DNA from: Hydrogenophaga sp.
Lineage (GTDB): Bacteria; Pseudomonadota; Gammaproteobacteria; Burkholderiales; Burkholderiaceae_C
Direction: 5' to 3'
Length of the DNA stretch: 64,000 nt
NCBI RefSeq assembly: GCF_019635465.1
Contig: NZ_JAHBZK010000017.1
Coordinates: 1-64,000, forward strand
In this document: piece after piece, positions 17,656-27,050 of the stretch
Layout: every line of letters starts with the position of its first letter
How positions within the stretch are numbered: the stretch's first letter is position 1
The notes under the pieces: generated by a model
Told to the model about the DNA's origin: nothing
What the model saw: the letters and a program-made list of their open reading frames with translations, nothing else
The model's database searches: none
Made by a program: the position numbers and the translations under genes

Positions 17656-18144
17656 ATGCTCGCCAAGAACACCATCTGCCTCTGGTACGAGCGCGATGCG
17701 CTCGATGCGGCCACCTTCTACGCCGCGACCTTTGCCGACAGCAGCGTGGGCCGCGTGTTGCGCGCGCCCGGCGACTACCCCTCGGGCACGCAAGGCGACG
17801 TGCTCACGGTGGAGTTCACCGTACTTGGCATTCCGTGTCTGGGCCTCAATGGCGGGCCGGCGTTCCCTCAGTCCGAGGCGTTCTCGTTTCAAGTGGCCAC
17901 CGATGACCAGGCCGAGACCGACCGGTTGTGGCACGCCATCGTGGACAACGGCGGACAGGAAAGCGAATGCGGTTGGTGCAAGGACCGCTGGGGCCTGTCC
18001 TGGCAGATCACCCCGCGTGTGCTCACCGAGGCCATCAACGACCCCGATCGCGCAGCGGCCAAGCGGGCCTTCGACGCGATGATGACCATGCGCAAGATCA
18101 ACGTGGCGGCCATCGAACGGGCCTGGCGTGGCGCTGGGGGCTGA
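17656..18144 (+). CDS. VOC-family (PhnB/glyoxalase-like) protein
   Basis: This 162-residue protein starts MLAKNTICLWYERDALDAATFYAATF and has WGLSWQITPRVL, the pattern of the PhnB-like group of vicinal-oxygen-chelate proteins (often labelled 3-demethylubiquinone methyltransferase-like). The C-terminal AFDAMMTMRKINVAAIERAWRGA is also typical. These proteins form small beta-alpha dimers; the chemistry of this group is not established. A GGAG site precedes the ATG. No partner gene is evident. Confidence 0.85.
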   Translation: MLAKNTICLWYERDALDAATFYAATFADSSVGRVLRAPGDYPSGTQGDVLTVEFTVLGIPCLGLNGGPAFPQSEAFSFQVATDDQAETDRLWHAIVDNGGQESECGWCKDRWGLSWQITPRVLTEAINDPDRAAAKRAFDAMMTMRKINVAAIERAWRGAGG

Positions 18145-18368
18145 GGCGAGGTTGCTGCTGCGTTTTCGGCAGCACGGGCGTGTGGTTGGGTGCGGGGGTT
18201 CGGCCGCGCGAGTGAGGCCGCGCGTGTGACTTAGTACCTGCTGCCCATGTACTAGGCAGGTTTGCATAGACCCCTGGCGCTACCGGCCGTCGTGGTCGTG
18301 GCGGAACCGCAGGACGCGCGACGCAGAGTCGCGGCTTTTCGTCCATCCACCGATCCAGGAAACGACTC

Positions 18369-19607
18369 ATGCCTGCCAACCCCATTGCCGCGGCAGCGGC
18401 CACTCCCGCCATCCAGGGTGCCGATACGGCCTGGATGCTGGTCTCCACCGTGCTGGTGTTCCTCATGACCATGCCCGGGCTCATGCTCTTCTACAGCGGC
18501 ATGCTGCGCAAGCGCAACGCGCTGTCGATCATGGCGCAGACCATTGCCTCGATCGGCGTGGTCACCGTGTTGTGGGCAGCGCTGGGCTACACGCTGGCGT
18601 TCGACGTGGGCAACGGATGGTGGGGTGGTCTGAGCAAGGCCTGGGCATCCGGTCTGGTCGGTCCTCTGTCTCAGGCCCATGTGCTGGCTCCCACGGTGCC
18701 GGAGTCGGTGTTCTTCCTGTTTCAGATGGGTTTCGCCATCGTGGCCTTTGCCCTGGTCCTCGGCGCCACCGCGGAGCGCATGCGCATCGGCGTGGCCATG
18801 GTGTTTGCCGCGGGCTGGTTGCTGCTGGTGTATGCACCCGTCGCGCACTGGGTCTGGCACCCGACAGGCTGGCTGGCCAGCATGGGTCACATGGATTTCG
18901 CTGGCGGCACCGTGGTGCACATTGCCGCCGGCGCGAGTGGTCTGGCGGCGGCGGTGGCGTGTGGCGCGCGTCGCGGCTTCGGCAAGGAGCCGATGGCCCC
19001 GCACAACCTCACGCTCACGGTGTTGGGTGCCGGCCTGCTGTGGGCAGGCTGGTTCGGCTTCAACGCGGGCTCCGCTTTTGAGGCGGGCACGCGCGCAGCC
19101 GGTGCACTGCTGGTCACGCAGGTGGCGGCCGGGGCCGGCGCACTGGCCTGGGGCTTTGCCGAAATGCTGCGGCGCCAGCAGATGAGCGTGCTGGGCATGG
19201 CCACAGGCGCCATTGCCGGGCTGATCGCGATCACGCCCGCCTCGGGGTTCGTCGGCGTGTCGGGCGGACTGGCCATCGGCGTTCTAGGCAGTCTGGCCTG
19301 CTTTGGGGCGGTGAGCTACTTCAAAGCGCTCACGGGCATCGACGACTCGCTCGACGTGTTCGCGCTGCATGGTGTCGGTGGCCTGGTCGGCACGGTGCTG
19401 ACGCCTGTGTTTGCCCTGCCGTCCATTGCACCCGTCACGGCCACACCCCTGGTCAATCTGGTCGGCGCGCTGGCTGTGCTCGTGTACGCAGCGGCGGCCA
19501 GCTACGTTTTGCTGAAGTGCATTCAGTTCGTGGTGGGACTGCGTGTCACCGCCAAGCAGGAGTCCGTCGGACTCGACCTGGCGCAGCACGGCGAGAGCGC
19601 CACGTGA
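18369..19607 (+). CDS. amtB: Ammonium transporter (Amt/MEP/Rh family)
   Basis: This 412-residue channel has about eleven membrane helices and the Amt signature DFAGGTVVHIAAGASGLAAA. The twin pore histidines are H184 (VVHIAAG) and H334 (FALHGVGG). It moves ammonium/ammonia across the inner membrane. There is no long signal peptide as in E. coli AmtB, and no glnK gene sits beside it, which is unusual because amtB is normally paired with a PII gene. A small unknown gene follows after 28 bp. The 224-bp upstream region holds a short hairpin (18156-18174) but no recognised NtrC site. Confidence 0.95.
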   Translation: MPANPIAAAAATPAIQGADTAWMLVSTVLVFLMTMPGLMLFYSGMLRKRNALSIMAQTIASIGVVTVLWAALGYTLAFDVGNGWWGGLSKAWASGLVGPLSQAHVLAPTVPESVFFLFQMGFAIVAFALVLGATAERMRIGVAMVFAAGWLLLVYAPVAHWVWHPTGWLASMGHMDFAGGTVVHIAAGASGLAAAVACGARRGFGKEPMAPHNLTLTVLGAGLLWAGWFGFNAGSAFEAGTRAAGALLVTQVAAGAGALAWGFAEMLRRQQMSVLGMATGAIAGLIAITPASGFVGVSGGLAIGVLGSLACFGAVSYFKALTGIDDSLDVFALHGVGGLVGTVLTPVFALPSIAPVTATPLVNLVGALAVLVYAAAASYVLLKCIQFVVGLRVTAKQESVGLDLAQHGESAT

Positions 19608-19635
19608 TGACGGACCTTTGGCCGGAGACACCTGA

Positions 19636-19968
19636 ATGAGCGCGTTCCAACAGTCCGATTTCATCGCGCATGCCCTGCGCATGGTGGTGCCCATGCGCCG
19701 TGAGTTCGGTCGCAGCGTCAACGTGCAGACCATGCTGGCCGATCCCGGCTACGCGCAGGAGGTGTGTGAGGTCGCGCTGGGCAGCACCAACGCGCAACTG
19801 CGCGAGCAGGCGGCATACCTCCAGCGCCTGTTGGGGGGGCCACGGCAAGCCGCTGCGGCACCGGCGCAGGCCGCTGCACCTTCCGTCGCAGACGATGACG
19901 ACCACTCGACAGAGAGCGAGCGTCTGCGGTCGCTGCAGGCCGAGAAGTACCGGCGCGGCGTTCGCTGA
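19636..19968 (+). CDS. Small conserved-looking protein of unknown function
   Basis: This 110-residue protein begins 28 bp after amtB with an upstream GGAGA. Its N-terminal two thirds look folded and helical (SAFQQSDFIAHALRMVVPMR, QLREQAAYLQRLLGG). An Ala/Pro linker and an acidic stretch DDDDHSTESERLRSLQAEKYRRGVR follow. I do not recognise a family. The position suggests co-transcription with amtB. Codon use matches the chromosome. Confidence 0.65.
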   Translation: MSAFQQSDFIAHALRMVVPMRREFGRSVNVQTMLADPGYAQEVCEVALGSTNAQLREQAAYLQRLLGGPRQAAAAPAQAAAPSVADDDDHSTESERLRSLQAEKYRRGVR

Positions 19969-19981
19969 ACGCGGTGCGGGG

Positions 19982-20001
19982 CGGGGCGCCATTGCCCCGC
20001 G
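19982..20001. terminator. GC-rich hairpin between convergent genes
   Basis: GCGGGGC pairs with GCCCCGC over a six-base loop, between the small gene after amtB and garR. It has no T-run, so it is only a candidate terminator. Confidence 0.35.
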
Positions 20002-20006
20002 GGTGG

Positions 20007-20903
20007 TCACCCCTTGGCCACTGGGTGCTCGGCCATGATCTCCAGCGCCCGCACCAGCGCCGAGTGATCGAGCTCGGCCAGGCCGTGAGCGGCGCAGGCC
20101 TGCATCAGCTGTGCGGCGTTGGCCGTCTGCGGCAAGGCCACGCCGAGCTCGCGCGCACCCTGCAGGGCCAGGCCCAGATCCTTCTGGTGCAGCTTGATGC
20201 GAAAGCCGGGGTTGAAGGTGCGCTTGATCATGCGCTCGCCGTGCACCTCGAGGATGCGACTGGCTGCGAAGCCGCCCATGAGTGCGCTGCGCACCTTGGC
20301 CGGGTCGGCGCCGGCCTTGCTGGCGAACACCAGGGCCTCGCTCACGGCGGCGATGTTGAGCGCCACGATGATCTGGTTGGCCACCTTCGTGGTCTGACCA
20401 TCGCCATTGCCGCCCACCAGGGTGATGTTCTTGCCCATCAGCGCCAGCAGGGGCCTGATGCGCTCGAACACGGCTTCGTCGCCGCCACACATGATGGTCA
20501 GCGACGCGGCCTTGGCGCCCACCTCGCCACCCGAGACCGGCGCGTCGATGTAGTCGGCACCCAGTTCGTTGATGCGCTGGGCGAACGCCTTGGTGGCCAT
20601 GGGCGAGATGGAACTCATGTCGACCACCACCTTGCGTGCACCGGTGTGGCCCTTGAGCCCTTCGGCCACGCCGCCTTCGCCGAACAGCACGGTTTCGACG
20701 TCCGGGGTGTCGGGCAGCATGGTGAAGATCACCTCGGCCTCGCGCGCCACGGCGGCAGCGCTGGCCGCGCGCACACCGCCGGCGGCGGTGATCGTTTCGG
20801 GTGGCTCGCGGCGGGTGTGGACGGTGAGGGCATGGCCCGCGTTGACGAGGTGCAGGGCCATGGGGGTGCCCATGATGCCCAGGCCGATGAAGCCGACTTT
20901 CAT
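20007..20903 (-). CDS. garR: 2-hydroxy-3-oxopropionate (tartronate semialdehyde) reductase
   Basis: This 298-residue beta-hydroxyacid dehydrogenase has the NAD(P) motif GLGIMG (residues 7-12), substrate segment DAPVSGGEVGA, and the catalytic lysine in GQTTKVANQ. It reduces tartronate semialdehyde to D-glycerate, the last shared step of glucarate and galactarate breakdown. The ATG at 20903 (MKVGFIGLG) is the family N-terminus. It is the last gene of a minus-strand run with the aldolase, gudD and a Bug binding protein, matching the gar/gud pathway order. No glycerate kinase gene lies in this window. Confidence 0.93.
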   Translation of the reverse strand: MKVGFIGLGIMGTPMALHLVNAGHALTVHTRREPPETITAAGGVRAASAAAVAREAEVIFTMLPDTPDVETVLFGEGGVAEGLKGHTGARKVVVDMSSISPMATKAFAQRINELGADYIDAPVSGGEVGAKAASLTIMCGGDEAVFERIRPLLALMGKNITLVGGNGDGQTTKVANQIIVALNIAAVSEALVFASKAGADPAKVRSALMGGFAASRILEVHGERMIKRTFNPGFRIKLHQKDLGLALQGARELGVALPQTANAAQLMQACAAHGLAELDHSALVRALEIMAEHPVAKG

Positions 20904-20931
20904 AAGGTGCCTATGCAATGGAGAGCTTGGG

Positions 20932-21723
20932 TCAGTAGCCGCCTTCGGGCTTGGCGGCCTTCATGCCGCCGCGCATGGCGCTCACGACCTGCTGCGCGCC
21001 CGCGGCCATGAGCCGGGCGTCGGAGCTGATGGTGACGAACTGAAAGCCCATGGCGATGCGCTTGAGCGCGGCCTCGGGCGTGCCGTTGTGGATGCCGGCC
21101 ACGATGCCGTGCGCCTTGGCGCGCGCCAGGATGTGCTGCACCGCGTCGGCTGCCTTGGCGTCAAGGTTGTCGAAGGTGGGTGTGCAGCCCAGTGCCAGCG
21201 ACAGGTCCGACGGTCCGATGTAGATCGCATCCAGCCCCGGGGTGGACAGGATGTCGTCGAGGTTGTCGAGCGCCTGCGCGGTCTCGATCATGGCGAAGGT
21301 GACGATGGTGTCGTTGGCGTGCGCGGGGTAGTCGGCGCCGCCGTAGAGCAGGGCACGCACCGGGCCGAAGCTGCGTGTGCCGCGCGGCGCGTAGTGGGTG
21401 CAGGCCACCAGCCTCTCCGCGTCGGCGCGCGTGTTCACCATGGGGCAGATCACGCCATAGGCGCCGGCGTCGAGCACCTTCATCAGGATGCCGGGCTCCA
21501 GCCAGGGCACGCGCACCACCGGCACCGTGGCGGTGGTGCTGATGGCTTGCAGCATGGGCACCATGGCCTGGTAGTCCACCACGCCGTGCTGCAGGTCGAT
21601 GGTGAGCGAGTCCCAGCCCTGGTGGGCCATGGTCTCGGCCGAGAAGCTGTTGGCGATGGCCAGCCAGCCGTTGACCACGGCGCCGCCGTTGGCCCAGATT
21701 TCGCGCAGTCGGTTGGGGCGCAT
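20932..21723 (-). CDS. garL: HpcH/HpaI-family aldolase, probable 5-keto-4-deoxy-D-glucarate aldolase
   Basis: This 263-residue class II aldolase has DSLTIDLQHGVVDYQ, the metal-binding glutamate in FAMIETAQAL, the aspartate in IYIGPSDLSLALG, and VTISSDARLMAAGAQ. The HpaI/GarL family cleaves 2-keto-3-deoxy sugar acids to pyruvate and an aldehyde. Because gudD, garD and garR surround it, the likely reaction gives pyruvate and tartronate semialdehyde. The sequence is also close to 4-hydroxy-2-oxovalerate/heptanedioate aldolases, so the symbol is by context. The 45-bp gap to gudD is a dispersed repeat. Confidence 0.85.
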   Translation of the reverse strand: MRPNRLREIWANGGAVVNGWLAIANSFSAETMAHQGWDSLTIDLQHGVVDYQAMVPMLQAISTTATVPVVRVPWLEPGILMKVLDAGAYGVICPMVNTRADAERLVACTHYAPRGTRSFGPVRALLYGGADYPAHANDTIVTFAMIETAQALDNLDDILSTPGLDAIYIGPSDLSLALGCTPTFDNLDAKAADAVQHILARAKAHGIVAGIHNGTPEAALKRIAMGFQFVTISSDARLMAAGAQQVVSAMRGGMKAAKPEGGY

Positions 21724-21768
21724 GGGGGGTGTGCGTTGTGCGTTGGGGGTTGAGCGCTCTGTGCGGGC
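21724..21768 (-). repeat. Short dispersed repeat, copy 3
   Basis: Read on the minus strand, the gap between gudD and the aldolase gene contains GAGCGCTCAACCCCCAACG and CGCACAACGCACA. It closely matches the segments before the starts at 9244 and 11115. Confidence 0.5.
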
Positions 21769-23115
21769 TTACCGGTCCAGGGCGGGGCGTTTGGGGTTGA
21801 AGGTCCAGTTGGGGATCAGGTGCTGCATGGCCAAGGCATCGTCGCGCGCGCCCAGGCCGTGCTGTTTGTACAGCTGATGGGCCTTGTCGACCTCGCCCAT
21901 GTCGAGCTCGATGCCCAGGCCGGGACGCCTGGGTACCGACACGTGGCCGTCGACGATCTGCAGCGGCTCCTTCGTGAGGCGCTGGCCGTCCTGCCAGATC
22001 CAGTGCGTGTCGATGGCGGTGACCTTGCCCGGCGCGGCCGCACCCACGTGGGTGAACATGGCCAGCGACACGTCGAAGTGGTTGTTGGAATGCGAGCCCC
22101 AGGTGAGGCCCCAGTCGCGGCAGGTCTGCGCCACGCGCACGCTGCCGGCCATGGTCCAGAAGTGCGGGTCGGCCAGCGGAATGTCCACGCTCTGCAGCGA
22201 CAGCGCGTGGCTGAGCTGGCGCCAGTCGGTGGCGACCATGTTGGTGGCCGTGGGCAGGCCGGTGGCGCGGCGGAACTCGGCCATCACCTCGCGGCCCGAG
22301 AAGCCGTCCTCGGCACCGCAGGGGTCTTCGGCATAGGCCACCACGCCGCGCATGCGCAGGCCCAGGCGGATGGCGTCCCTGAGCAGCCAGCCGCCGTTGG
22401 GGTCGAGCGTGACGCGGGCATCGGGGAAGCGTTCATGCAATGCGGTCACCGCATCCACTTCCTCGTCGCCACGCAGCACGCCGCCCTTGAGCTTGAAATC
22501 GTTGAAGCCGTAGCGCTCACGCGCGGCTTCGGCCATGCGCACGATGGCCTCGGGCGTCATCGCCTGCTCATGGCGCAGGCGGCACCAGGTGTCGGGCTGA
22601 TCGGGTTCGCTGGCGTAGGGCAATGGTGTCCGGGTGCGATCGCCCACGAAGAACAGGTAGCCCAGCATCTCCACCCGATCGCGCTGCTGGCCTTCACCCA
22701 GCAGTGCGGCCACCGGAACTTCCAGGTGCTGGCCCAGGAGGTCGAGCAGAGCAGATTCGACCGCGGTCACCGCATGGATCGCGGTGCGCAGGTCGAAGGT
22801 CTGCAGGCCGCGCCCACCGGCGTCGCGATCGGCAAAGCGCGTTTGCAGCTCGCGCAGCAGGCGCAGGTGGTTGCCGATGGGCTGGCCCACCACCAGCTCG
22901 CGCGCGTCTTCCAGGGTCTGACGGATCTTTTCGCCGCCAGGCACCTCGCCCACGCCCGTGCGCCCGGCGCTGTCGCGCAGGATCAGCAGGTTGCGGGTGA
23001 AGAAGGGTGCGTGCGCCCCGCTCAGGTTGAGCAGCATGCCGTCGCGGCCGGCGACCGGAATGGCGATCAGCTCGGTGACGCGGGGGGTGGCACCCACAGG
23101 GACGGGGTTGAGCAT
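21769..23115 (-). CDS. gudD: Glucarate dehydratase (enolase superfamily)
   Basis: This 448-residue protein has the enolase-superfamily KxK motif in [10 protein letters not shown], the metal-ligand region [10 protein letters not shown] ... [22 protein letters not shown], and the general-base histidine segment [16 protein letters not shown]. Its length and motifs match GudD, which dehydrates D-glucarate to 5-keto-4-deoxyglucarate. The ATG at 23115 is preferred; the frame extends three codons to a TTG. It sits 16 bp after the Bug protein gene, so the two are probably one transcript controlled by the twin operators at 24136-24180. Confidence 0.95.
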   Translation of the reverse strand: MLNPVPVGATPRVTELIAIPVAGRDGMLLNLSGAHAPFFTRNLLILRDSAGRTGVGEVPGGEKIRQTLEDARELVVGQPIGNHLRLLRELQTRFADRDAGGRGLQTFDLRTAIHAVTAVESALLDLLGQHLEVPVAALLGEGQQRDRVEMLGYLFFVGDRTRTPLPYASEPDQPDTWCRLRHEQAMTPEAIVRMAEAARERYGFNDFKLKGGVLRGDEEVDAVTALHERFPDARVTLDPNGGWLLRDAIRLGLRMRGVVAYAEDPCGAEDGFSGREVMAEFRRATGLPTATNMVATDWRQLSHALSLQSVDIPLADPHFWTMAGSVRVAQTCRDWGLTWGSHSNNHFDVSLAMFTHVGAAAPGKVTAIDTHWIWQDGQRLTKEPLQIVDGHVSVPRRPGLGIELDMGEVDKAHQLYKQHGLGARDDALAMQHLIPNWTFNPKRPALDR

Positions 23116-23131
23116 GGTGGGCAACGGCGGA

Positions 23132-24082
23132 TCAGTTGGACTTGATGCCGCGGCTTTCGATCAGCTTCTTCCAGCGCTCGAATTCGGCGGCCTGGAAGGC
23201 GGTGAACTGCTCGGGCGTGTTGGCCACGATCTCGAAGCCCAGGGCCAGCAGCTTGGGTTTGATGGCCGGATCGTTGAGAGCGTCCTTGATGGCGTCGTGC
23301 AGCTTGGCCCGGACATCGGCCGGGATGCCTTTGGGCGCGGCCACCGCCTGCCACGAATACACGTTGGCGTCCTTGATGCCCAGCTCGTTGAGCGAGGGCA
23401 CATCGGGCAGCAAGGGCGAGCGTTGTGCGCTGGTGATGGCCAGGGCGCGCAGCTTGCCACCCTGAATCTGCGGCATCGCAGTGTTGATGTTCATGAAGGA
23501 GCAGTCGACTTGGTTGCCCAGCAGGTCGGTCATCACCGGGCCGCCGCCTTTGTAGGGCACGTGCACGCCGGAGGTGCCGGTCTGCTGCCAGTACAGCTCG
23601 GCGGTCAGGTGGTCGGAGCTGCCGTTGCCCGAAGAGGCAAAGGTCATCTTGCCGGGGTTGGCCTTCTGGTAGGCCATGACATCGGCCATGGACTTGTGCG
23701 GCGAGGCGGCGGGCACCACCAGGACGTTGGGTGCCTGCACCGCCACGGTGATGAGGTCGAAGTCCTTGGTGGCGTCGTAGGTCACCTTGGTCAGGTGCGG
23801 GGCGATCACGAAGGGGCCGAGCGAGGACACAAACAGCGTGTTGCCGTCGGGTGCCGAGCGCGTCACCAGGGCCGCGCCGATGGTGCCGGTGGCGCCGGGC
23901 TTGTTGTCGATGATGAAGGTGCCACCCAGCTTGTCCTGCAGTTTGGGTTGCAGGGTGCGGGCAATCATGTCGGTGGAGCCGCCGGGCGGGAAGGGCACGA
24001 CGATGGTGACCGGCTTGTCGGGCCAGGCCAGGGCCGAGGTGAGGGTGAGCGTGGCGCCGATGGCGCACAGCAGCTGCTTCAT
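23132..24082 (-). CDS. Bug-family (tripartite tricarboxylate type) solute-binding protein
   Basis: This 316-residue periplasmic protein has a signal peptide ending near [10 protein letters not shown] and the Bug hallmark [20 protein letters not shown], followed by [15 protein letters not shown] and [17 protein letters not shown]. Bug proteins bind carboxylates for TctAB-type permeases or for sensing; no permease gene is nearby, as is common for Bug genes in Burkholderiales. Its place in the aldarate cluster suggests glucarate or galactarate as ligand (inference). AGGAG precedes the ATG at 24082. Two TGGTACCGGTACCA operators lie 54-98 bp upstream. Confidence 0.9.
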   Translation of the reverse strand: MKQLLCAIGATLTLTSALAWPDKPVTIVVPFPPGGSTDMIARTLQPKLQDKLGGTFIIDNKPGATGTIGAALVTRSAPDGNTLFVSSLGPFVIAPHLTKVTYDATKDFDLITVAVQAPNVLVVPAASPHKSMADVMAYQKANPGKMTFASSGNGSSDHLTAELYWQQTGTSGVHVPYKGGGPVMTDLLGNQVDCSFMNINTAMPQIQGGKLRALAITSAQRSPLLPDVPSLNELGIKDANVYSWQAVAAPKGIPADVRAKLHDAIKDALNDPAIKPKLLALGFEIVANTPEQFTAFQAAEFERWKKLIESRGIKSN

Positions 24083-24135
24083 GGGTGTGTCTCCTGTCGG
24101 GTGGAAATGGCTGTCCAAGGCCGGCGTGGTCGGAA

Positions 24136-24149
24136 TGGTACCGGTACCA
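24136..24149. promoter_or_regulatory. Operator TGGTACCGGTACCA, copy 1
   Basis: This perfect 14-bp palindrome lies upstream of the Bug/gudD/garL/garR transcript. It is identical to the copies at 24167 and 25289. Confidence 0.85.
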
Positions 24150-24166
24150 AATCGGTCTGGCGCGAA

Positions 24167-24180
24167 TGGTACCGGTACCA
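24167..24180. promoter_or_regulatory. Operator TGGTACCGGTACCA, copy 2
   Basis: This identical palindrome starts 31 bp from copy 1, about three helical turns, which suits cooperative binding on one face. Confidence 0.85.
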
Positions 24181-24240
24181 GTGGAGGGCGTCAATGCGCG
24201 TTCGTCGCCGTCAGGGATGACCCTGAGCCTGGCTGGATGT

Positions 24241-25275
24241 TCAGCCGGTGGTGTCGCGTTCGACGATGGAAAAGCCCACGTCGATGACCCGCTGGGCCAC
24301 CTCGCGGCCTTCGGCCCGGTCGATCAGGTGGCGGGCGGCCAGGCGGCCCATATCGGCGCCGTTGATGCGCACGGTACTCAGCGCTGGCGCCATGTCGGCG
24401 GCGAAGGGCACGTCGCCGAAGCCGATCAGCGCCACGTCGTCCGGCACGGCGATGCCGCGCACCCGCGCCTCGGTGGCCACCCCCAGCGCGAGCAGATCGG
24501 AGCTGCAGAAGATGGCGTCGACATCCGCCCGCTGGTCCAGCAGCCGCGCCAGCGCGTCGCGACCACTGCGCAAGGAGCGCGAGACCCCGACGTTGATGTC
24601 GGTGACTTCGCCACCATGAGCACGCTTGACCGTGTCGATGAAGGCCTGGGCACGGCGCTCGGCGCGCTCGTCGCTGGCACGGATCAGCGCCAGCCGGCGC
24701 CGCCCTTTGCCCATGAGAAAGCGCGCCACCTCCCGCCCGATGTCGGCGTGCGAGAAACCCACCAGCATGTCGATGGGTGTCGGGGTCAGGTCCCAGGTCT
24801 CGACCACCGGAATGCCCGACGCCAGCAGGCGCGTGCGGCCCTGGCTGGGTCGCAGGATGCCGGTGAGAAAGATGCCATCCGGGCGCCGGCCGACGATGGC
24901 TTCGAGCAAGGCCTCCTCGCGCTCGGCCGAATAGTCGGACTGACCGAGCATGAGCTGGTAGCCGGCGCCGAAGAGCGCGTCGTTGAGCGCCTCGATGGTG
25001 GGCATGAAGACCGACATCACCGTGCTGGGCACCACCGCGGCAATAAGCCGGCTGCGCGACGAGGCCAGTCCGCCGGCCATGCGGTTGGGTACGTAGCCGG
25101 TCTTGCGCACCACCTCCAGCACGCGCTCGCGCACATCGACGGACACCTGCTCGGGCGTGTTGACCACGCGCGAGACGGTGATGGGTGCGACGCCGGCCAT
25201 GCGGGCCACGTCGCGCACGGTGATGGCCCCGCTGCGGCGGCGCGAGCGACGGGCGGGGTTGGAAGGATCGTCCAT
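24241..25275 (-). CDS. LacI-family regulator of the aldarate cluster
   Basis: This 344-residue regulator has the helix-turn-helix ITVRDVARMAGVAPITVSRV near residues 17-36 and a PBP1-type effector domain (IAAVVPSTVMSVFMPTIEALNDALF ... DDVALIGFGDVPFAADMAPALSTVRINGADMG). It lies between the gudD-side and garD-side transcripts. Three identical TGGTACCGGTACCA sites flank it, one 14 bp before its own start. It is therefore the likely local repressor responding to glucarate, galactarate or an intermediate. The ATG at 25275 gives the normal length; a longer open frame is rejected. Confidence 0.88.
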   Translation of the reverse strand: MDDPSNPARRSRRRSGAITVRDVARMAGVAPITVSRVVNTPEQVSVDVRERVLEVVRKTGYVPNRMAGGLASSRSRLIAAVVPSTVMSVFMPTIEALNDALFGAGYQLMLGQSDYSAEREEALLEAIVGRRPDGIFLTGILRPSQGRTRLLASGIPVVETWDLTPTPIDMLVGFSHADIGREVARFLMGKGRRRLALIRASDERAERRAQAFIDTVKRAHGGEVTDINVGVSRSLRSGRDALARLLDQRADVDAIFCSSDLLALGVATEARVRGIAVPDDVALIGFGDVPFAADMAPALSTVRINGADMGRLAARHLIDRAEGREVAQRVIDVGFSIVERDTTG

Positions 25276-25288
25276 GAGCGGCGTAGAA

Positions 25289-25302
25289 TGGTACCGGTAC
25301 CA
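25289..25302. promoter_or_regulatory. Operator TGGTACCGGTACCA, copy 3
   Basis: This perfect palindrome sits in the divergent spacer between the LacI regulator and garD. It could control both. Confidence 0.85.
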
Positions 25303-25373
25303 AGCCGGTGGCGCCAGCCTATCGATGCAAGGCATCGACTGCGGCGGGCAAACGGGATCATAGGAGACGGCGC

Positions 25374-27035
25374 ATGCCGGACATCGCACCCCCTCAAACA
25401 GTCTTGGCGGCCTCAACGCCATCGGTCATCAGCCCGCGAGCAATCCGCATGCACCCGGCCGACAACGTGGCCATCGTGGCCAACGACGGTGGCCTGGACG
25501 CGGGCGCCGTTCTGCCCGAGGGGCCCGTGCTGGTCGAGCGGGTGCCGCAGGGTCACAAGGTGGCGCTGGTGGACCTGCCGGCCGGCACCGCAGTGCAACG
25601 CTACGGCGTGACCATTGGCTTTGCGCTGGAAGACATCGCCTCCGGTGCCTGGGTGCACGAGCGTCGACTGCGCATGCCCGAGGCGCGCGGGCTGGATGAT
25701 CTGCCCATGGCCACCCAGGGCGCAACGACCCTGCCACCGCTGGCGGGTTACACCTTCGAGGGCTACCGCAACCCAGACGGCTCAGTCGGCACGCGCAACA
25801 TCCTGGCCATCACGCAGACGGTGCAGTGCGTGGCCGGTGTCACCGACTTCGCGGTGCAGCGCATCAAGGCCGAACTCCTGCCCAGGTACCCGAACGTCGA
25901 CGACGTGGTGGCGCTGGAGCACGGCTACGGCTGCGGCGTCGCGATCGACGCACCCGATGCGGTGATCCCCATCCGCACCCTGCGCCACATCAGCCAGAAC
26001 CCCAACTTCGGCGGCGAGGTGATGGTGGTGAGCCTGGGGTGCGAGAAGCTGCAGCCCGAGCGGCTCTTCCCGCCCAACGCGATCCCGATCCAGGACACCC
26101 GTGGAACCGGCTCTGCCGGGCCACTGGGTGTGCCCCCCCTTCCAAGGGGGGAGACGCGAAGCGGCGCAGGGGGGTTTGACACCGTCTGTCTTCAGGACGA
26201 TGCCCACGTCGGCTTCATGAGCATGGTGGATTCGATCCTGCGCCAGGCCGAGGTGCACCTGAAGCGCCTGAACGCGCGCCGCCGCGAGACCGTGCCCGCC
26301 AGCGAGCTGGTGGTCGGTGTGCAATGCGGTGGCAGCGATGCCTTTAGCGGTGTGACCGCCAACCCCGCGGTGGGCTTCTGCACCGATCTGCTGGTGCGCG
26401 CCGGCGCCAGCGTGATGTTCTCCGAAACCACCGAGGTGCGAGACGGCATTGCGCAACTCACCGCGCGCGCCACCACGCCCGAGGTGGCGCAGGCCATGGT
26501 GCGCGAAATGGCGTGGTACGACGATTACCTCAAACGCGGCAGCGTGGACCGCAGCGCCAACACCACGCCGGGCAACAAGAAAGGTGGCCTGTCCAACATC
26601 GTTGAGAAGGCCATGGGCTCGATCGTGAAGTCGGGCAGCGCGCCGATCGCCAACGTACTGTCACCCGGCGAGAAGTTGCGCGCCAAGGGCCTGACCTACG
26701 CCGCCACGCCGGCGAGCGACTTCATCTGCGGCACGCTGCAACTGGCCGCCGGCATGAACCTGCACGTGTTCACCACCGGCCGCGGCACGCCCTACGGCCT
26801 GGCCGCGGTGCCGGTGATCAAGGTCGCCACGCGCAGCGACCTCGCGCGGCGCTGGCACGACCTGATGGACATCAACGCGGGAACGATCGCGGATGGTCAG
26901 GCCTCGATCGAAGAGGTGGGCTGGGAGCTGTTCCGTTGCATGCTCGATGTGGCCAGCGGTCGCCGCAAGACCTGGGCGGAACAGTGGAAGCTGCACAACC
27001 AGCTGGTGCTTTTCAACCCCGCACCGGTGACCTGA
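25374..27035 (+). CDS. garD: Galactarate dehydratase, with an in-frame repeat insertion
   Basis: This 553-residue UxaA-family protein has an N-terminal SAF-like domain ([13 protein letters not shown] ... [12 protein letters not shown]) and the catalytic body: [73 protein letters not shown] and FNPAPVT at the end. It dehydrates galactarate to 5-keto-4-deoxyglucarate. TAGGAG precedes the ATG. Residues 244-268 are a Gly/Pro/Arg-rich run encoded by a chromosomal repeat (26103-26177); E. coli GarD is about 30 residues shorter. All catalytic segments flank the insert, so activity may survive. Confidence 0.93.
   Translation: MPDIAPPQTVLAASTPSVISPRAIRMHPADNVAIVANDGGLDAGAVLPEGPVLVERVPQGHKVALVDLPAGTAVQRYGVTIGFALEDIASGAWVHERRLRMPEARGLDDLPMATQGATTLPPLAGYTFEGYRNPDGSVGTRNILAITQTVQCVAGVTDFAVQRIKAELLPRYPNVDDVVALEHGYGCGVAIDAPDAVIPIRTLRHISQNPNFGGEVMVVSLGCEKLQPERLFPPNAIPIQDTRGTGSAGPLGVPPLPRGETRSGAGGFDTVCLQDDAHVGFMSMVDSILRQAEVHLKRLNARRRETVPASELVVGVQCGGSDAFSGVTANPAVGFCTDLLVRAGASVMFSETTEVRDGIAQLTARATTPEVAQAMVREMAWYDDYLKRGSVDRSANTTPGNKKGGLSNIVEKAMGSIVKSGSAPIANVLSPGEKLRAKGLTYAATPASDFICGTLQLAAGMNLHVFTTGRGTPYGLAAVPVIKVATRSDLARRWHDLMDINAGTIADGQASIEEVGWELFRCMLDVASGRRKTWAEQWKLHNQLVLFNPAPVT
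26103..26177 (+). repeat. REP-like palindromic repeat inserted in frame in garD
   Basis: The segment opens with GGAACCGGCTCTGCCGGG, contains the palindromic CCCCCCTTCCAAGGGGGG, and ends in a G-run with TTT. The same arrangement occurs at 31174-31243 between edd and pgl. It is exactly 25 codons long. Confidence 0.75.
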
Positions 27036-27050
27036 GCGCCGGTTCGCGCC

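Noticed and set aside
23132..24082. A complete tripartite tricarboxylate (TctABC) transporter
   Set aside because: Only the binding protein is present; no TctA or TctB membrane gene lies nearby.
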